DNA from: Cercophora sp. LCS_1
Lineage: Eukaryota; Ascomycota; Sordariomycetes; Sordariales; Lasiosphaeriaceae
Assembly: GCA_036250225.1 (NCBI GenBank)
Contig: JAPZLL010000007.1
Span: 124,001 to 188,000 of the forward strand
Reading direction: 5' to 3'
Length of the DNA stretch: 64,000 nucleotides
The notes under the pieces were generated by a model, which made no database searches, had not been told where the DNA came from, and saw nothing but the letters and a program-made list of their open reading frames with translations. Numbering within the stretch: position 1 is the first letter of the stretch; each line of letters begins with the position of its first letter. Below are positions 33,437 through 45,800 of this stretch, piece by piece. The position numbers were made by a program, and so were the translations under genes.

Positions 33437-35170
33437 TTACGCGGCAGCTCGGCAGGCCTGTTCTTGGGCGTTGCAGTCAGCAGTCGAGAACGCACCACCC
33501 GAGTTGGCAGCATTGGCGCAAGCGTTGTTCTGGATCGCGCAGGCACGCTGTGCAGCGGCTTCCCGGTTGACAAAGGTGTTGCCGTTAACCCGGAAGGGAC
33601 GGGCAGCCTCGCCAGAGTCCTCAATGGCCGGAGCAGCAATGCCGCCAAGGGCGCCAGCAGCAGCAGCACCACCACCCTGGTTGTTGTTTTGCTGGTTGTT
33701 CTGCTGGCCGTTCTGCTTGCCTTGACCGTTCTGCTTGCCCTGGTTGTTTTGCTGGTTGTTCTGCTGACCGTTCTGCTTGCCCTGGTTGTTCTGCTGTTGG
33801 TTGTTCTGCTGGTTGTTCTGCTGACCGTTTTGCTTGCCCTGGCCGTTCTGCTTGCCCTGGTTGTTCTGCTGGTTGTTCTGGTTGTTCTGCTGGTTGTTCT
33901 GGTTGTTCTGCTGGTTGTCCTGGTTACCCTGGTTGTTGTTCTGGTTGTTCTGGTTACCCTGGTTGTTGTTCTGGTTGTTGTTCTGACCATTGTTCTGCTG
34001 GTTGTTCTGGTTGTTGTTCTGGCCATTGTTCTGCTGGTTGTTATTGTTGTTGTTCTGGTTGTTGTTGTTGTCACCAGCTCCAGCTCCAGCTCCAGCTCCG
34101 GCCTGACCCTCGACACCGGCAGCGCAGGGCGAGTTGGCCGCATTGTCATCAACGCAGAAATACTTGCAGTCCTCCTGAGAGCCACGCTGGGCAACGGGCA
34201 TCAGAACAGGCTGGTGGTTGGACGCGCTCGACATGGTGCAGAGACGGTAGATACCAACGGGAAGACCTCCGGTGACGTCGGTCTGGAGGAGACCCTGGCC
34301 GTTGCCGGCATCGTTGATACCCTTGAAGAAAACGAATTGCTTGGGGTCCAGGGGAGTGGTGGGGTCCAGAGTGTTGCCAGCGTCCTGAACAGTGACATGG
34401 GTGTGGCCAATAATTCTGCCGCCGTTGCCGACACGCTGGGGAGCAGTGTAGTAGGTGCTGGTGGCGTTGGTGAAGAAACCCAGGTTCATGTTGGCGACGT
34501 TGATCTGAATCGTGAAGGTCTGGAGGGGAGGCAGAATTTGGCGGCCCTTGGGGTTGAGGATGACGGTCGAAACCATTTGCTCCACCGACGGGATCTCACC
34601 CATGGCTACCGGCTTGTTAGTGCTGCGAACGCAATTGCGGGATGGCATTTTCACATACGAATACCGTTGCAAGAGCCATCACGGTTCTGGAGACCATTGG
34701 TCAGGGTCTTGCCAACGCAGGCGTTGATGAAGTTGGCCTGGTCACTATCATCTTGTCAGCACGTTTCCCGCCACCGACGACCACTACCAGCACACATACA
34801 TTTCAGACTCGACCTGACCGTCTGCAACGGCGCCGTTCTGGCCCGTGGATTGCGAGCCAGTCTGGATGGCATTGGCAGCCAGGCAAGTCGCCGAGCCCTG
34901 GTTGTTGTTGTTGTTGTTCTGGTTGTTGTTTTGCCCCTGGTTGTTGTTCTGGTTGTTTTGGTTGTTCTGGTTGTTGTTCTGGTTGTTGTTATTGTTCTGG
35001 TTGTTGTTATTGTTCTGGTTGTTGTTCTGATTGTTGTTCTGGCCATTGTTCTTTCCAAAACGGTTCTGTCGCCTCACCAGACCACCAGGCGCTCGGACAG
35101 GGGCAACAGAAGCAGCCTCAACAGCCATCGCCACACCCAACAGGGTGACCAACGCGTTCTTGACCAACAT
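33437..35170 (-). CDS. Secreted Asn/Gln-rich conserved fungal protein
   Basis: Three exons (35170..34800, 34744..34659, 34605..33437) give 541 residues. Splice sites: GTATGT donors, TAG acceptors, GCTGAC and ACTAAC branch sites. The signal peptide is 1-20, followed by a Kex2-like LVRR at 31-34. Residues 41-91 are almost only Asn and Gln. A conserved globular domain follows at about 95-305 (NGIPMGEIPSVEQMVSTVIL, GRIIGHTHVTVQD, FVFFKGINDAGNGQGLL, SASNHQPVLMPVAQRG). This domain is widespread in filamentous fungi without known function and is sometimes mislabelled a ribosomal protein. A Gly/Ala linker leads to a second, ~150-residue Asn/Gln tract, then a Cys-containing C-terminal module (RACAIQNNACANAANSGG). 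Probably cell-wall or matrix. Confidence 0.85.
33660..34075 (-). repeat. Long Asn/Gln codon repeat
   Basis: On the plus strand a tract of GTTGTT/CTGGTTGTT units encoding N and Q with occasional Gly and Lys in the minus-strand gene. A shorter similar tract lies at 34899-35050 in exon 1. Unit order is irregular, suggesting repeated slippage. Confidence 0.9.
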
Positions 35171-38100
35171 GATGAAGAGTCGTCGAGGATCAGGGAAACT
35201 CGGCGGGGGAAATTCGACGGGACGGGCTCCTCGGGAGCGGGTGACGAAGCGAATAGGGTGGTGCCAGACCGTATAGAAGCGAAGCTATCGAAAAAAGGAG
35301 TGTTGCCGAACGGCTGGGCGTCGACGAAGGAGATATGTACAACCGGCGTCGAAAGGAACGAATGAAGAGAAAAACACAACCACCGCACAAAGAGGAAAAA
35401 AGAGGATTAAAGCAACAAGAGTAGGGAGGGAACAAAGAGCATGGAGAGTATATAAAACGGGGTCAGGGCGGCGCGCCCAGGGGACGGGAAGCCAAGACTT
35501 CGTTTCTTTATATCCCGGCGAGCCAAGACGCACATCGCGGCCGAGGGCAGTTTCGGGCCCCCATGCGGCTGCTGGCTGCCAAGGTTTCCGTGACCAGGAA
35601 GGGCAAGGAACGTCCGCATCGCAAAGGATTCGAGGTGTCAGCCAGCTGGGGTGCAGGCGGGCGCCGGGGGACACAGGAGGCGAACGGAGGTGTGCGGGCA
35701 GCGGCCGGCGCAGAGGGCTCCACGATTCCAAAACGCGCCGCAGGGAGATGGACGGGCTCTAACAGAGGGGAGCGTAGCTTCAAACCATGGGACGACAGGG
35801 GTTCCTTGCACCCTTGTCAGTTCCAGACCCCCCATCCCGTGCGGCTCCCAAGCTGACGCGGGGGAGGACGCCACAAGCCCAGGCCGTGATGCAGGTACGG
35901 ATCCTCCGCCGAGGTCTGGGCTGCCCGAACAAGACGTCGACCAGTCCCTCAATCCAGGCGGGCAGCGATGCCATCGACGTCGCTCGCAGAGAGCAGAAAA
36001 ATCTGCCAAAGTTATTCAGCGACAGATTAATTGACTTACCATACCCCGACCCACAGTCGGGATGGCTCTGTACGCTCCAAACGCATCTCGGCGGCTGCTC
36101 AAGCTGCTCGAGTTGCACGGAGTGATTTGGAAGAGCGCACTGGGGCGGGGCCTGGAGCAGAGGCGTTGACGTTGATGCGGCTTCTGTCCCAGGTGTAATG
36201 GCAGGCCCCGTTCGTCTGAAGTTGAGCCAATGAGAGCGCGAGTTTCAGGACGATCCAGCATTTTTTGTCTCGGGATGAAGCGCAAGCGAGCTCGAAGCAT
36301 TGCGCTCCCCTGCCGCCTCCCCACTTTTCTACCCTTCTCGCTTTCTGCTCCGGCCGGGCCTTTGATCGCTTCCATCCTCACCTTCCTGGCCTTCCGCTCG
36401 GATGCCGAGAAGAACAGAAGCCTTCACCACGGAATATCCAGGTAGGTGGACGGACGTCAGCTGTCAGCTCATTCGAAGGAGCGTTTCCAACCTGCCACCG
36501 TGCACTTCGGCGCCGCACTCAATCGGCCGCCACCCCTGTGAGAGCTGGACAGGTGCATCCTGCAACGTCCGTCGCCGCTGCGATGCTACTCGGCAACCCG
36601 AAAATCCTGCCACCACACATTTGCAATGATTGACGGGGATGCCCACGCAAAGGAGATCGCGTTCACGGGTCTAGAGCAGCGCTTCAATTCTGGCTATCTT
36701 GCTGTGGCGCTTATCAACGTTGCTGGTGCTTGCTCGATTCGACGCGCTAGGCTCCAGTTTGACACCCGAGCAAGATGCAAGCTACCCCGTTCCGGCCGGC
36801 TGGCCGGCCGGCCAAGGCATTGGAGTGCCGATTCCCCGTCAACGGTCTCACCGCGAACTCAGCAACCGCTAGGCGCACGATTCCACAGCATCATGCAATG
36901 GGTCCTACCCTCACCATCGGACGACTAAATTTGGCTCACATTTACCTTCCAAGCCCTTGAGCAAGCCTGACCAGGTGGGATATCACAGGGGCACCAGCAT
37001 GCCGGACAACCCAACCTCGTCCTCTGTTGGCTTTGGAATCCGTCCCCCTATTCATCATGGGATGACTGGTGCTCGGTCCGACGCGGCTTGCACCGACATG
37101 TAGGTCCGCAACTTTGACGAAACAACATGGCTCGCCTCCTGATGTCATCACATGGCTAGCGACAGGACGCACAGTAGGGCTGACAGAGGACCCCAGCAGC
37201 TCGCCTGCAGGCCGCAATCCCTAGTGTCGCACCCTAGACATGACTTGCTGCAGTCATCTCGACCTTGAGGCTTGACGGTCCCTCTGTGCCTCAGCAAAAC
37301 TAGAGCCAAGACGACATCTCATCATATTCTCGGGTGCCCTCTTGAGACTTGCAAATCACTAATGTCTGCCTACAATCGAACTTGAATTGCTCGTACACAG
37401 ATGAGATATGAGCGTCGATGTTGACGCCATTCCTAGCCAAGATGATCGTTCGTCAATCATCTGCAGTTCCTCGCTCCCGCGTTATCGTGGTTCAAGCCTC
37501 CCGGTACACTATCGCCAGAATAAGCTTTTAGAGTTGTGTGCCCCCCCCCGCGCGCGCGAAACCTTGATTCCATCCTCTGCAAAGATAAAACCACTCGGCG
37601 CAAATACCACCTTCTTCAGCTGTCGCCTCCCGCGGCACAGTAAATCGACCGCCGTATTGACGAGCCCCAAAGCGCCAAACATGCATGCGAGGCAGCGAGA
37701 GGGGAAAACACGAAGAGATCCAGGCCTTCGTACCGGCGGCAGGGTCATGAAGCTGCCCCCTGTGGGACATGAGACAAAACGTCGAGGGGGTGCTGCCGCT
37801 CGGCAGACCCCTCCATCCTGAACATAATTTCCCTTACCTTCCGCTCAACCTTCCCTGGTCCATGTCAAGGTGTGCAAAAAAGCAACAGAGCGTTGCACTT
37901 TGTTGAAACGTCCCATCTTGTTTGCAACGCTCAGAAACCAGTTCACCAACTCCTCCTCCTTTTACATAATTGCCCCGAGAGGAATCAACGGCGTGCTTGG
38001 CATTGTCGTTTGTCGTTCTGCTGCCGGAGGCGTGCCGTTCTCAAACCATCCCAAAACGGAGATCTTGGCATTTGCGTTCTCGAAAAGAATAGGGGTCAAG

Positions 38101-38844
38101 GAACAATTGGATTGGGGATTCCAAAGTCGTCGTCATCTCAAAACCCAAACCCAAACCCAACCAACCGCCCTCTTTCGTCACAAGATTTGTAACCGAAGGA
38201 TCTTCAGAACGAAACAGCCAGCGAGCCAGAGAGAGGAAAAAAGCTGCTCACTAGACGTACATCCTGCTCGGCATAAGGCAGCGAGGCATTGCTTGGCATT
38301 TTTGCAAATCCCCAAGGAAAATGATTGCCCGAGCGAACCGTCTCTTATGCCGGCGGGATTTGCCCAGCATTGCACCCATCACACCCATCGCTCCCATGGG
38401 ACCTTTGAAGCCCCAAGCCAAAAAGTGGCATCATGATCTGTGCTGCCGGGTCGATCAAGCACGGCTCTTGTTTTTCCCTGGGTCCCTCTTTTTCTCTTGT
38501 TCTCTGTCCAGTCTTTTTTACACGTGTGCCGTAACCAAAATCCACTTTTTCGATGATTCCCAACTGGTGCGCTTCACCTTTCTTCTCCCGGCGCTTCCAA
38601 AGCCGAACATCCGAGGAGAAGCCAATATCCAGACGGTATATGGTCAACTTGGACCCCCAGGAATCCACCCGGGAGTTGATGATCCTTTCTTTAAGTAGGT
38701 GGTTGGAACACGCTGTGTCTTCACCCGAGTTCAAGAGTGCAAAAAACTGGGTTGTTCCACAGCTCTAATACCCAAGTGATGTCCCATTCAAACCATTCTA
38801 GTAGCAAAAACCCATATTCAAAGCCCACCGCGTATCGGTTTATC
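35171..38844. other. Gene-free stretch
   Basis: 3.7 kb with no supportable gene. The first 400 bp (GC-rich, a minus-strand TATAAA at 35512..35507) is probably the promoter and leader of the Asn/Gln-rich gene. Frames between 35563 and 37217 overlap on both strands without family-like features. A short CCCAAA triplication near 38147-38164 is too short to be telomeric. Confidence 0.5.
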
Positions 38845-39868
38845 TTACAGATCAGCCATTGTCTCTGACTGTTGGTTCTTGATGCGCGCAACGATGAGGT
38901 CCAGCCACGCGGCGAGTCGGTATCCGGCCCTCGCAACCTGGAGCTCAATGACGGGCGCTGCCTTCTCGTAGTAAGCGCCGGCTAGTTCCTGGCCCTTGAT
39001 GGCCTCTGGGCCCTCGGGCAAGACTGCGTACGCATCAGCATAATGACCATCTGCGGTCCCGTCGAGACATGACATACCTGCGGTGCAAACAAAGGCGTTA
39101 CCCTCCCTTGCCCAGCTCAAGGCTGTTGCAATAGGGTCTTGCAAGTCGAGATTCTGCAGCCACTCGGTCTTGCTCACATTCAGGTACTTGCCAACCGTGA
39201 TCTCAGCACTCAGCGCATCGGCCCACTTGCGGGCGGCAATGTAGGGGCCGGGCTGGCGACGGGGAACACCGCCAACCAGCTTCTCAGCGATGCTGCTGTC
39301 CCACACGTGGTGGAGGTTCAGTTCCACGCCGTTGAACAGCACGTGGATGCCATTGCCTCCGCGTGCCACGTCCTCGTCGTGCAATGGCTGATGGATGTCG
39401 CCGACAAAGTGGATGACGAACTTGGCGGCAATGTTGTGCTCCGAGAACGAGAGCGACGGGTCGAGCAGCCGGGTGGTGTAATTCGCCAGCGACGTCACGA
39501 CACAACCGTCAGCTTTGCAGTCGCGCTCGAGGTCGACATTGCACGAGTGCGGAGGGTTGTCTTTGGCGTCGATGAAGTGAAAGTTTGACGTGAATCGGCC
39601 CCACCTAGTGTATCGAACAGAGTCGGCCCAGGTCGCTACGCCGGCGAGGTAGTCGGACGTTTCATTGCGCAAGAGGCCCTTGAAGTAGGTGGCCGTCTCG
39701 GTCGACACAAAGTTGCTGGCGATATAAGCCACAGTAATGTGTCCAAATCCTGAATTGGCATTTAGTTTTGTTTTCACTAAATATGGCGGGCGTCATTCAT
39801 AACATACCGCCCCAAGCTTGGATCGTCGGCAAGGCGGCAGCGCCGAGCGCAAGTGACGACAGCCTCAT
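38845..39868 (-). CDS. S1/P1-type secreted zinc nuclease
   Basis: Two exons (39868..39808 and 39749..38845; intron 58 nt, GTATGT donor) give 321 residues. The signal peptide is 1-18, so the mature enzyme starts with Trp19, the residue whose backbone binds zinc in nuclease P1. Trinuclear zinc ligands are all visible: W19, H24 (GFGH), D63 (WADSVRY), H78 (SNFHFIDA), H133/D137/H143 (IHFVGDIHQPLHDED), and the final His/Asp in NLHHVWDSS. Mature numbering of D63 and H78 equals Asp45 and His60 of P1. It cleaves single-stranded DNA/RNA and 3' phosphates, probably for phosphate or nucleotide scavenging. Cysteines for the family disulfides are present. The tail after about residue 300 is short and Gln-rich. 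Confidence 0.93.
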
Positions 39869-40860
39869 CGTTCACCTGTTTGTTTCGTTTCACTTCAACA
39901 ACTCGGTCAACTCGCTCACATACAAAAACAGGGATCAATCTTGGGTCGGCCGACGAGACAGAGTTGCGACGGCAGATAAAAATACAAGAGCGTCAACAGT
40001 GACAAGACGAGTCTCAGAATTCCTTGCTTCTCTTCAAGGAGTCACCTGGCCGCAGCTCAGCCTAGCTCCCAGCCAGCCGCCGAGTTGCTGGAGAAACGCC
40101 GTGGACGAATCGGTCGGCAGGGGTGGGCCCCACGTGTCGCGTCCCAACACGACTGACCCCTCGGTCCTAGTTGAGAGGGCGCATCGGATCTCGTGAGATC
40201 TTATCGGCCGCTTATCGCGCATCCGGTGACTGAGAGTCATTGTGTGCGCCGTTGACAAGCTGACCGGCCTCGCTCGTCCTTCGCAGTGAGGCGCTGTTCA
40301 AAAAACTGGCAGAAGAAGATCCGCTTGCCAGCCATTGATCGTTAATTCAGACGGCGCAACTGGTTGCGGCTAACGGAGGCCAAGCCAGATTTCCCCACGC
40401 CTAGCGCCAATGCGGGAGGCGCTCACAAGGGCCATCTCGCCCTCAATGATGTGGGCAGGCGGGGCATTCCAAGATCTCGCAGCCTCCGTCGAGAAACGAA
40501 TGTGTGGTTACCCTGAATGCAAGAAGGGATCGGTCAGCTCTGTCGAGGCTGTCGGATGATACAACAGAGCCACTCACAGCGCAACAAGACGGGAAAAGAT
40601 TTGCCTGCCGCGGGCGCACTCACTAAACTCTTCCCGGAGCTGGGAGGCGTCAGGGACTTTATCTTATCTTTTCCGAGATCTGCGGCGCCGATAACGAGAA
40701 CCTGCTGACCACTGACCACACTCTGACTCGGCCTCGAACACAGCTTTGCAAATTGGCAACTTGCCAGCCTCTCGACGCGATTGCGCGCTGTATATGAGTC
40801 CGTCGTCGACCACAAACCTCTGACATAGCAGCACACGATCCGACCCGACGCAGAGACACC
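39869..40860. promoter_or_regulatory. Divergent promoter region, S1 nuclease and PQ-loop transporter
   Basis: A 992 bp gap between head-to-head genes. GC-rich in the middle with no clear TATA. Nothing else recognised. Confidence 0.4.
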
Positions 40861-41935
40861 ATGGCGGCCGTTATCGCCGCCCTCCCCGCCGCCCTCCAAT
40901 CGCCCCGAGTGGGGGAGGCCCTCTCGGGCGTCTTTGGCAGCGTCAGCCTCACGGCCTGGATATGCCTCCTCCTGCCGCAATTAATCGCAAACTACCGAAA
41001 CAAGTCGGCCGACGCCCTGTCGATGAAGTTTCTCTTCATCTGGCTACTCGGCGACATCGCCAACCTGTCAGGCGCCCTGTGGACGAACCTCGCCCCGACG
41101 GCCGTCGCGCTGGCCGTCTACTTTTGCTTCAACGACCTGGTCCTGATCAGCCAGTGTACATACTACAACACGCTCAACGCCCGCCGCCGACGGTCCCGCA
41201 GCCTCACGCGCCGTCGGCTCTCGTCCACGGCCACCCACGACACCGAGACCACGGCCGTGTCGGACGCAGATGAGGAAGAGCCCCTCCTGCGCGACACCCG
41301 CCGGCGCCGGAGCGAGTCCCTGGGTCTCCCCGGCTCCCACCGGCGCCACTCGCTCCGCCGCAGGGAGAGCACCCTTGACCCGCTCACCCGCATCATCACG
41401 GGCGAGGACGACACGCCCGATAGCAACCCCTGGCTGCACAACACCCTGAGCCTGGTGGCCGTATGGATCCTGGGTGTGACGGGATGGTTCATCAGCTACA
41501 AAATGGGCGCTTGGGACGTTCCAGATGCCGGCGACGATATGACTGAGGCCCGCCCTCAAAAGATGATTGGAATGGTGCTTGGCTACTTCAGTGCCCTGTG
41601 CTACCTCTGGTTCGTTTCCTCCCCTGGCACTATGCTTATCTCGAACCTCGGTTCTAACATCGCTCGCAAACAGCGCTCGTATCCCCCAGATCATCAAAAA
41701 CTACCAGGAGAAATCCTGCGAGGGCCTCGCCCTCCTCTTCTTCCTGCTCTCGCTGACAGGAAACTTTACCTATGGCGCCAGCGTCATGGCCTACTCGCAG
41801 GAGCGCGACTACTTCATTCGCGCCCTGCCTTGGCTTCTGGGGTCGCTTGGAACCATGGTCGAGGATTGCATCATCTTTGTGCAGTTCAGGTTATACTCGC
41901 CCAAGAAGCAGCTCAAGCCGGCGGTGACACGCTAA
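40861..41935 (+). CDS. PQ-loop vacuolar amino-acid transporter (Ypq family)
   Basis: Two exons (40861..41609 and 41674..41935; intron with GTTCGT donor, TCTAAC branch, ACAG acceptor) give 336 residues. Two PQ-loop repeats are present: LLPQLIANYRNKSADALS (P39-Q40) and RIPQIIKNYQEKSCEGLA (P254-Q255), each in a three-helix bundle, giving the seven-helix topology of Ypq1-3, Rtc2 and lysosomal PQLC2. Fungal members export or exchange basic amino acids at the vacuolar membrane. The central loop (about 105-200) is long, basic and Ser-rich and contains an acidic dileucine signal (EEEPLL) of the AP-3 type that sends Ypq proteins to the vacuole. The donor GTTCGT is weak, but the joined sequence ALCYLCARIPQ is exactly family-like. 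Confidence 0.92.
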
Positions 41936-42800
41936 GGCTGATGATTGACATGAGACTCTCGTTCGGCCGAGGCCTGTTGTTTGGATTTAAAGCTGTTTCA
42001 GATTCTCTTGAACTGGCTTGGACTGGTTGCATTAGCATTCTTATGGAGTCGCATTGTGTTTATTTCAACAACACGCGGGATGGGCAAGTTCTTCTGGGAC
42101 TTCGAATTTCAACGCATCGATCGGTGGCTCTGGGTATCATTATCAGGTGCATCCTCTTTCTGCGGCATATAGTTTCCAGTGTCTACTCGGTCTTTCATTG
42201 ACCGCTTCAAGCGTCGAGTTATGGCTCTGCTGTGATCAGTGTTTTGTCGGTGTCATTAATCAAACAGAACCGTCAACGACGTTTCGATATACAGGGTCAG
42301 GATCATCCCAACCAAGGGAATGGTAATGCCCAGGGGCTTAGTAACGAAACCCATTCAACCAAGGGACGTTGGTAATAACTAGGGAAGTACCTAGTAAAAA
42401 AGGGTATATAAGACGACGCCATCACAAGATAACAAAAGAGTCCATGGTTGTTCCCACTCAATCACGATTTGCTTCGAGGCTTCCCAAATATCCCCCAAAC
42501 ATTCCGAAACCCACCTACACATAGAGAGAGAGATACAGATAGATATAAAGTGCCCTCCAATGCCCCCAAAATCACAACACGGTACTCCCTCGCATATCGC
42601 ATACAGACACAATCTATTCTCACACAACAACACAAGATCTTGTAACCCATCCACCCACACATCCAGTTCTCACTCCCAAGAAAGGCCAGGACTTGCTACG
42701 CTGCTTAGGTTTCCATAATGCCTTGGCCCAAAAAGAAACAGAAATGTGCCCAAAAATGCTGTTATCTGCTTGCTATGCAACTCAACTCAACATACAACGC
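41936..42800. other. Intergenic between convergent genes, no gene seen
   Basis: Contains the 3' UTRs of the PQ-loop gene (+) and Med12 (-). Minor AG repeats around 42521-42532. Confidence 0.5.
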
Positions 42801-45800
42801 TCATGCCCTTCTAGCATCAAAGTGAGACAGGCTAATCGCCGTATCATTCTCGCCCACATTCGGCGTTGGTTCGCTCAAAATCTCCCACCTCCTCATCACA
42901 AACGGCGTCAGTCTCTCAGGAACCTGACTCTCGGCTCCCCACATGGATCCTGGCGTGCCCATGAACCTTGACGACGCCCCTCCCGCGGCCCGGCCCGTCT
43001 TATCCTTGAGCACGAGATTCTCGCCCGGCTGAGCCGAAAAGCTAAAGATGTACCTCAGCCTCGGATCACTTGTCGAGTCCTTCAACGCCCTGGCGCACAT
43101 GGCGCGGGATTCGTCCGCCACATTGTCAGCCAAGAGACAGGCCAGATCAAAGATGCGACTGCTAAGAGCGCGCGTGTCGACCTCTGGGGAGTGCAGGACG
43201 TCGAGTTCTTGGATCAAGCCTGCGCAGACGATGAGGGCGCGGGCGCGGACTTCGTTTGAGGGCTTGGAAGTATCAAACGTTTGTGTGTGAAGGGTGATGA
43301 AGTTGAGGAGGAACGGGAGCCAGTGCTTGAGTACCGGGGGTTTGGCGTAATCATCGGCCGACGCAAGGACTTCCCAGAGGTCGGCGAGTTTGTCAATCAT
43401 GGATGGCACAAGTTGGGGCCGCCTGCCCATTGCACCGCCTCTAATAATGGCGTCAATGACAGAAAGCAGGTTTTCGGCCATCTGGAGGTTCTGGTCCGGT
43501 ACCGTGTCGACGGTAGGGGGAGTGCGGGTCGAAGGAAGGAGGTCCAAGAACCGCACTTGGGCCCGGTTCTTGACGTGGTGGATGATTTCTGGGTCCACCG
43601 AATCCAGGATGCCGATCCACGAAATGTTTCTGGCGTCAATCGCCTTGTCCATAGCAGTGGCGAAAAGTTCCAGATGAGATTGTCGTCGATCGGCGGCCTC
43701 AGGGCCACTCTGTTCGAGGCTCAGCAACAGCTTCGCCCTGCAGAACGGGAGGGTGAACTCGTTGGTCAGCTCCAGCACCTGGTCAAAGGTGATCCGCGTG
43801 TGCTCGTCGGCAGCAGGTATTAGCAGCTTGGTCGTCATCAGATCAATCCAGCCGCTAACAGGACTCTCGGGACATTTGACTCGCAGTGCCTGCGCGATTC
43901 CGTTCGGGTCCTTCAACACTAGATGTCGGACCAACCCAAGCAGTCGGGCCTGGATATCTGGGTCGTCCAGGGGGTGATTGTCAAAATCAGACTGTGTGCG
44001 AGCAAACGAGTACTCTGCGAGTGCAAGTCGGATGAGGCTGAGGAGCTCGTTGGCGTTTTCTCGGCCAGCCTGGTCTTGGAGGATGGAGAACCGGTAGGAT
44101 TCCTCAGCGGTGATGAGTCCATCGTCTGGGATAGGCGCGACGAACAGTTGGAGTACTTGCTGCATATACTTTGTCTTGGATGTGATCTGCACAACCTGAG
44201 GCCCTGGGCCGTTTGAGGGAGGAGGCTGAAGCATCCCGGTGTTCTGTCTCGTCTGAGGTTCTGACGCCGTTGCCAGGATACCACTCATGCTTAGACAACC
44301 GACGGAGACCAACAGCGGGAAGATGCGAAGGATGGATGGACGATCCCGCAAAGTACGGAGGTAGCAGAGCCATTTGTTCATGATGGAGTCAAAATGTTGA
44401 GTGTCGAATATTCGCAGTCGGGTAAGCAGCCTGCTGTATGCTCGCTGGTTGTCGTCGGCCTTGCCCCAACAGCTCTGTAGCCTCTGGGCAATCGTTTGGA
44501 AAAGCCTCTCCATTGTGTTCCGGTCCAGACTGGTCCCGCTGGCTAGGTTCTTCTCGATTTCTTCCCGCAAGTTGACATCGTCATCCTGAAGTTGCAGTGC
44601 CATGCTGTCTGAGACGGGCGAGCAAGCGTCGACGGGATTGTTGCGGTCGATAAGTGTCAGTTCTGCTTGAAGTTGGCCCGCCAAGTCCCCCTTCCCTGGG
44701 AACCGGGGTGCGAGGCCAACAAGAGCAGCCAGCAAAGGCCGCACAGCGATTTCCTGGTTCCGCCCAAGTGCGTGAAGCTGTTTGCGCAGACCCGCAAAAA
44801 CGGGTTCTGCAACACCAAGGGCCGAGAAGACGAAGAAATGGCGGCTCACCGTATCGGCAACAGCAGCAAGAGTTTCGATGTTGGACTGCGTCGTCAGAGC
44901 CTGGAGCACCTCACCAAGCATCGAAAAGTCTTCGGCAGCCTCAAGCAGCGTCCGAACAGCACCGAACATGCTGGGTGACAGTTCAGGCGCTTGCCCTTCA
45001 GCACCGGGCTTCCTTTCGGTCGCGTTCACAGCAAGGCCGTCCCGTAACCAGCACCCAACTTCAGCTTTCAAGGACCGACTGCTAATGGCGACTCTCCTTG
45101 ATAGCTTCTTAATCGGGATCGGCTTCCGCTGCAAAATAGGGTCATTCATGGCGAGAGGCAAGCCCAAGGCCTGCTTCATATACTTGATGGCCAACTCGGC
45201 ATCCTTGGCCTCGTCATCCACGCTGAACGAAGCACGCCGTAGCATTCCGCCTCTGATGCCCCGCTGTGACTGGGTCAGAGCATGGACCGGAAGTTCAACG
45301 AGGAGGCGTGTCCCCCCTGGTCCCCCCGGCAGTACATTCTCAACATGAGTGAGACTGCCACGGGCCATGAGCCACTGGACATAGCGAGGGACCGAGAATA
45401 TGCCTTGGCGGACGAGCTCGCAGACTAGGTGGTAGAGAGCATCCTTCCTCCCTTGCTCCTCAAAGGCGTCAACATCCAAAAGGTCCAAGATTGCCATAGT
45501 AGTATCCAGTCCAAGAGCGCTCCAGTGCTGTAAAATCTTGCTCGAGACAAAAACCTTGGCTATCCCTGGCCTGTAGAGGGAAGTACACCACTCTAAAAGG
45601 GCCTTGGCCAGAGCTGCCTTGTCTTTGGAAATACCCCAACACTGGGCTGGGAGCGCCTCTGGCATGGGCAACTGTAACGTCCCATCTAATCTCTTTACCA
45701 ATATGTGTCGGGCAGCAGGTTGTGATCGATTAGCGGATGCCACGAGCTGCTCATTCCGATGGTTGATGGCCATGAAGGCGTTCTGGCGGATCTGATCCCC

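Noticed and set aside
33464..35365. 633-residue plus-strand frame rich in VVLLVVLL
   Set aside because: Antisense shadow of the Asn/Gln-rich gene: GTT/CTG repeats are the complement of AAC/CAG codons. The minus-strand model has a signal peptide, a conserved domain and good introns.
38147..38164. CCCAAA repeats resembling telomeric DNA
   Set aside because: Only three short units, not TTAGGG/CCCTAA, and in the middle of single-copy sequence.
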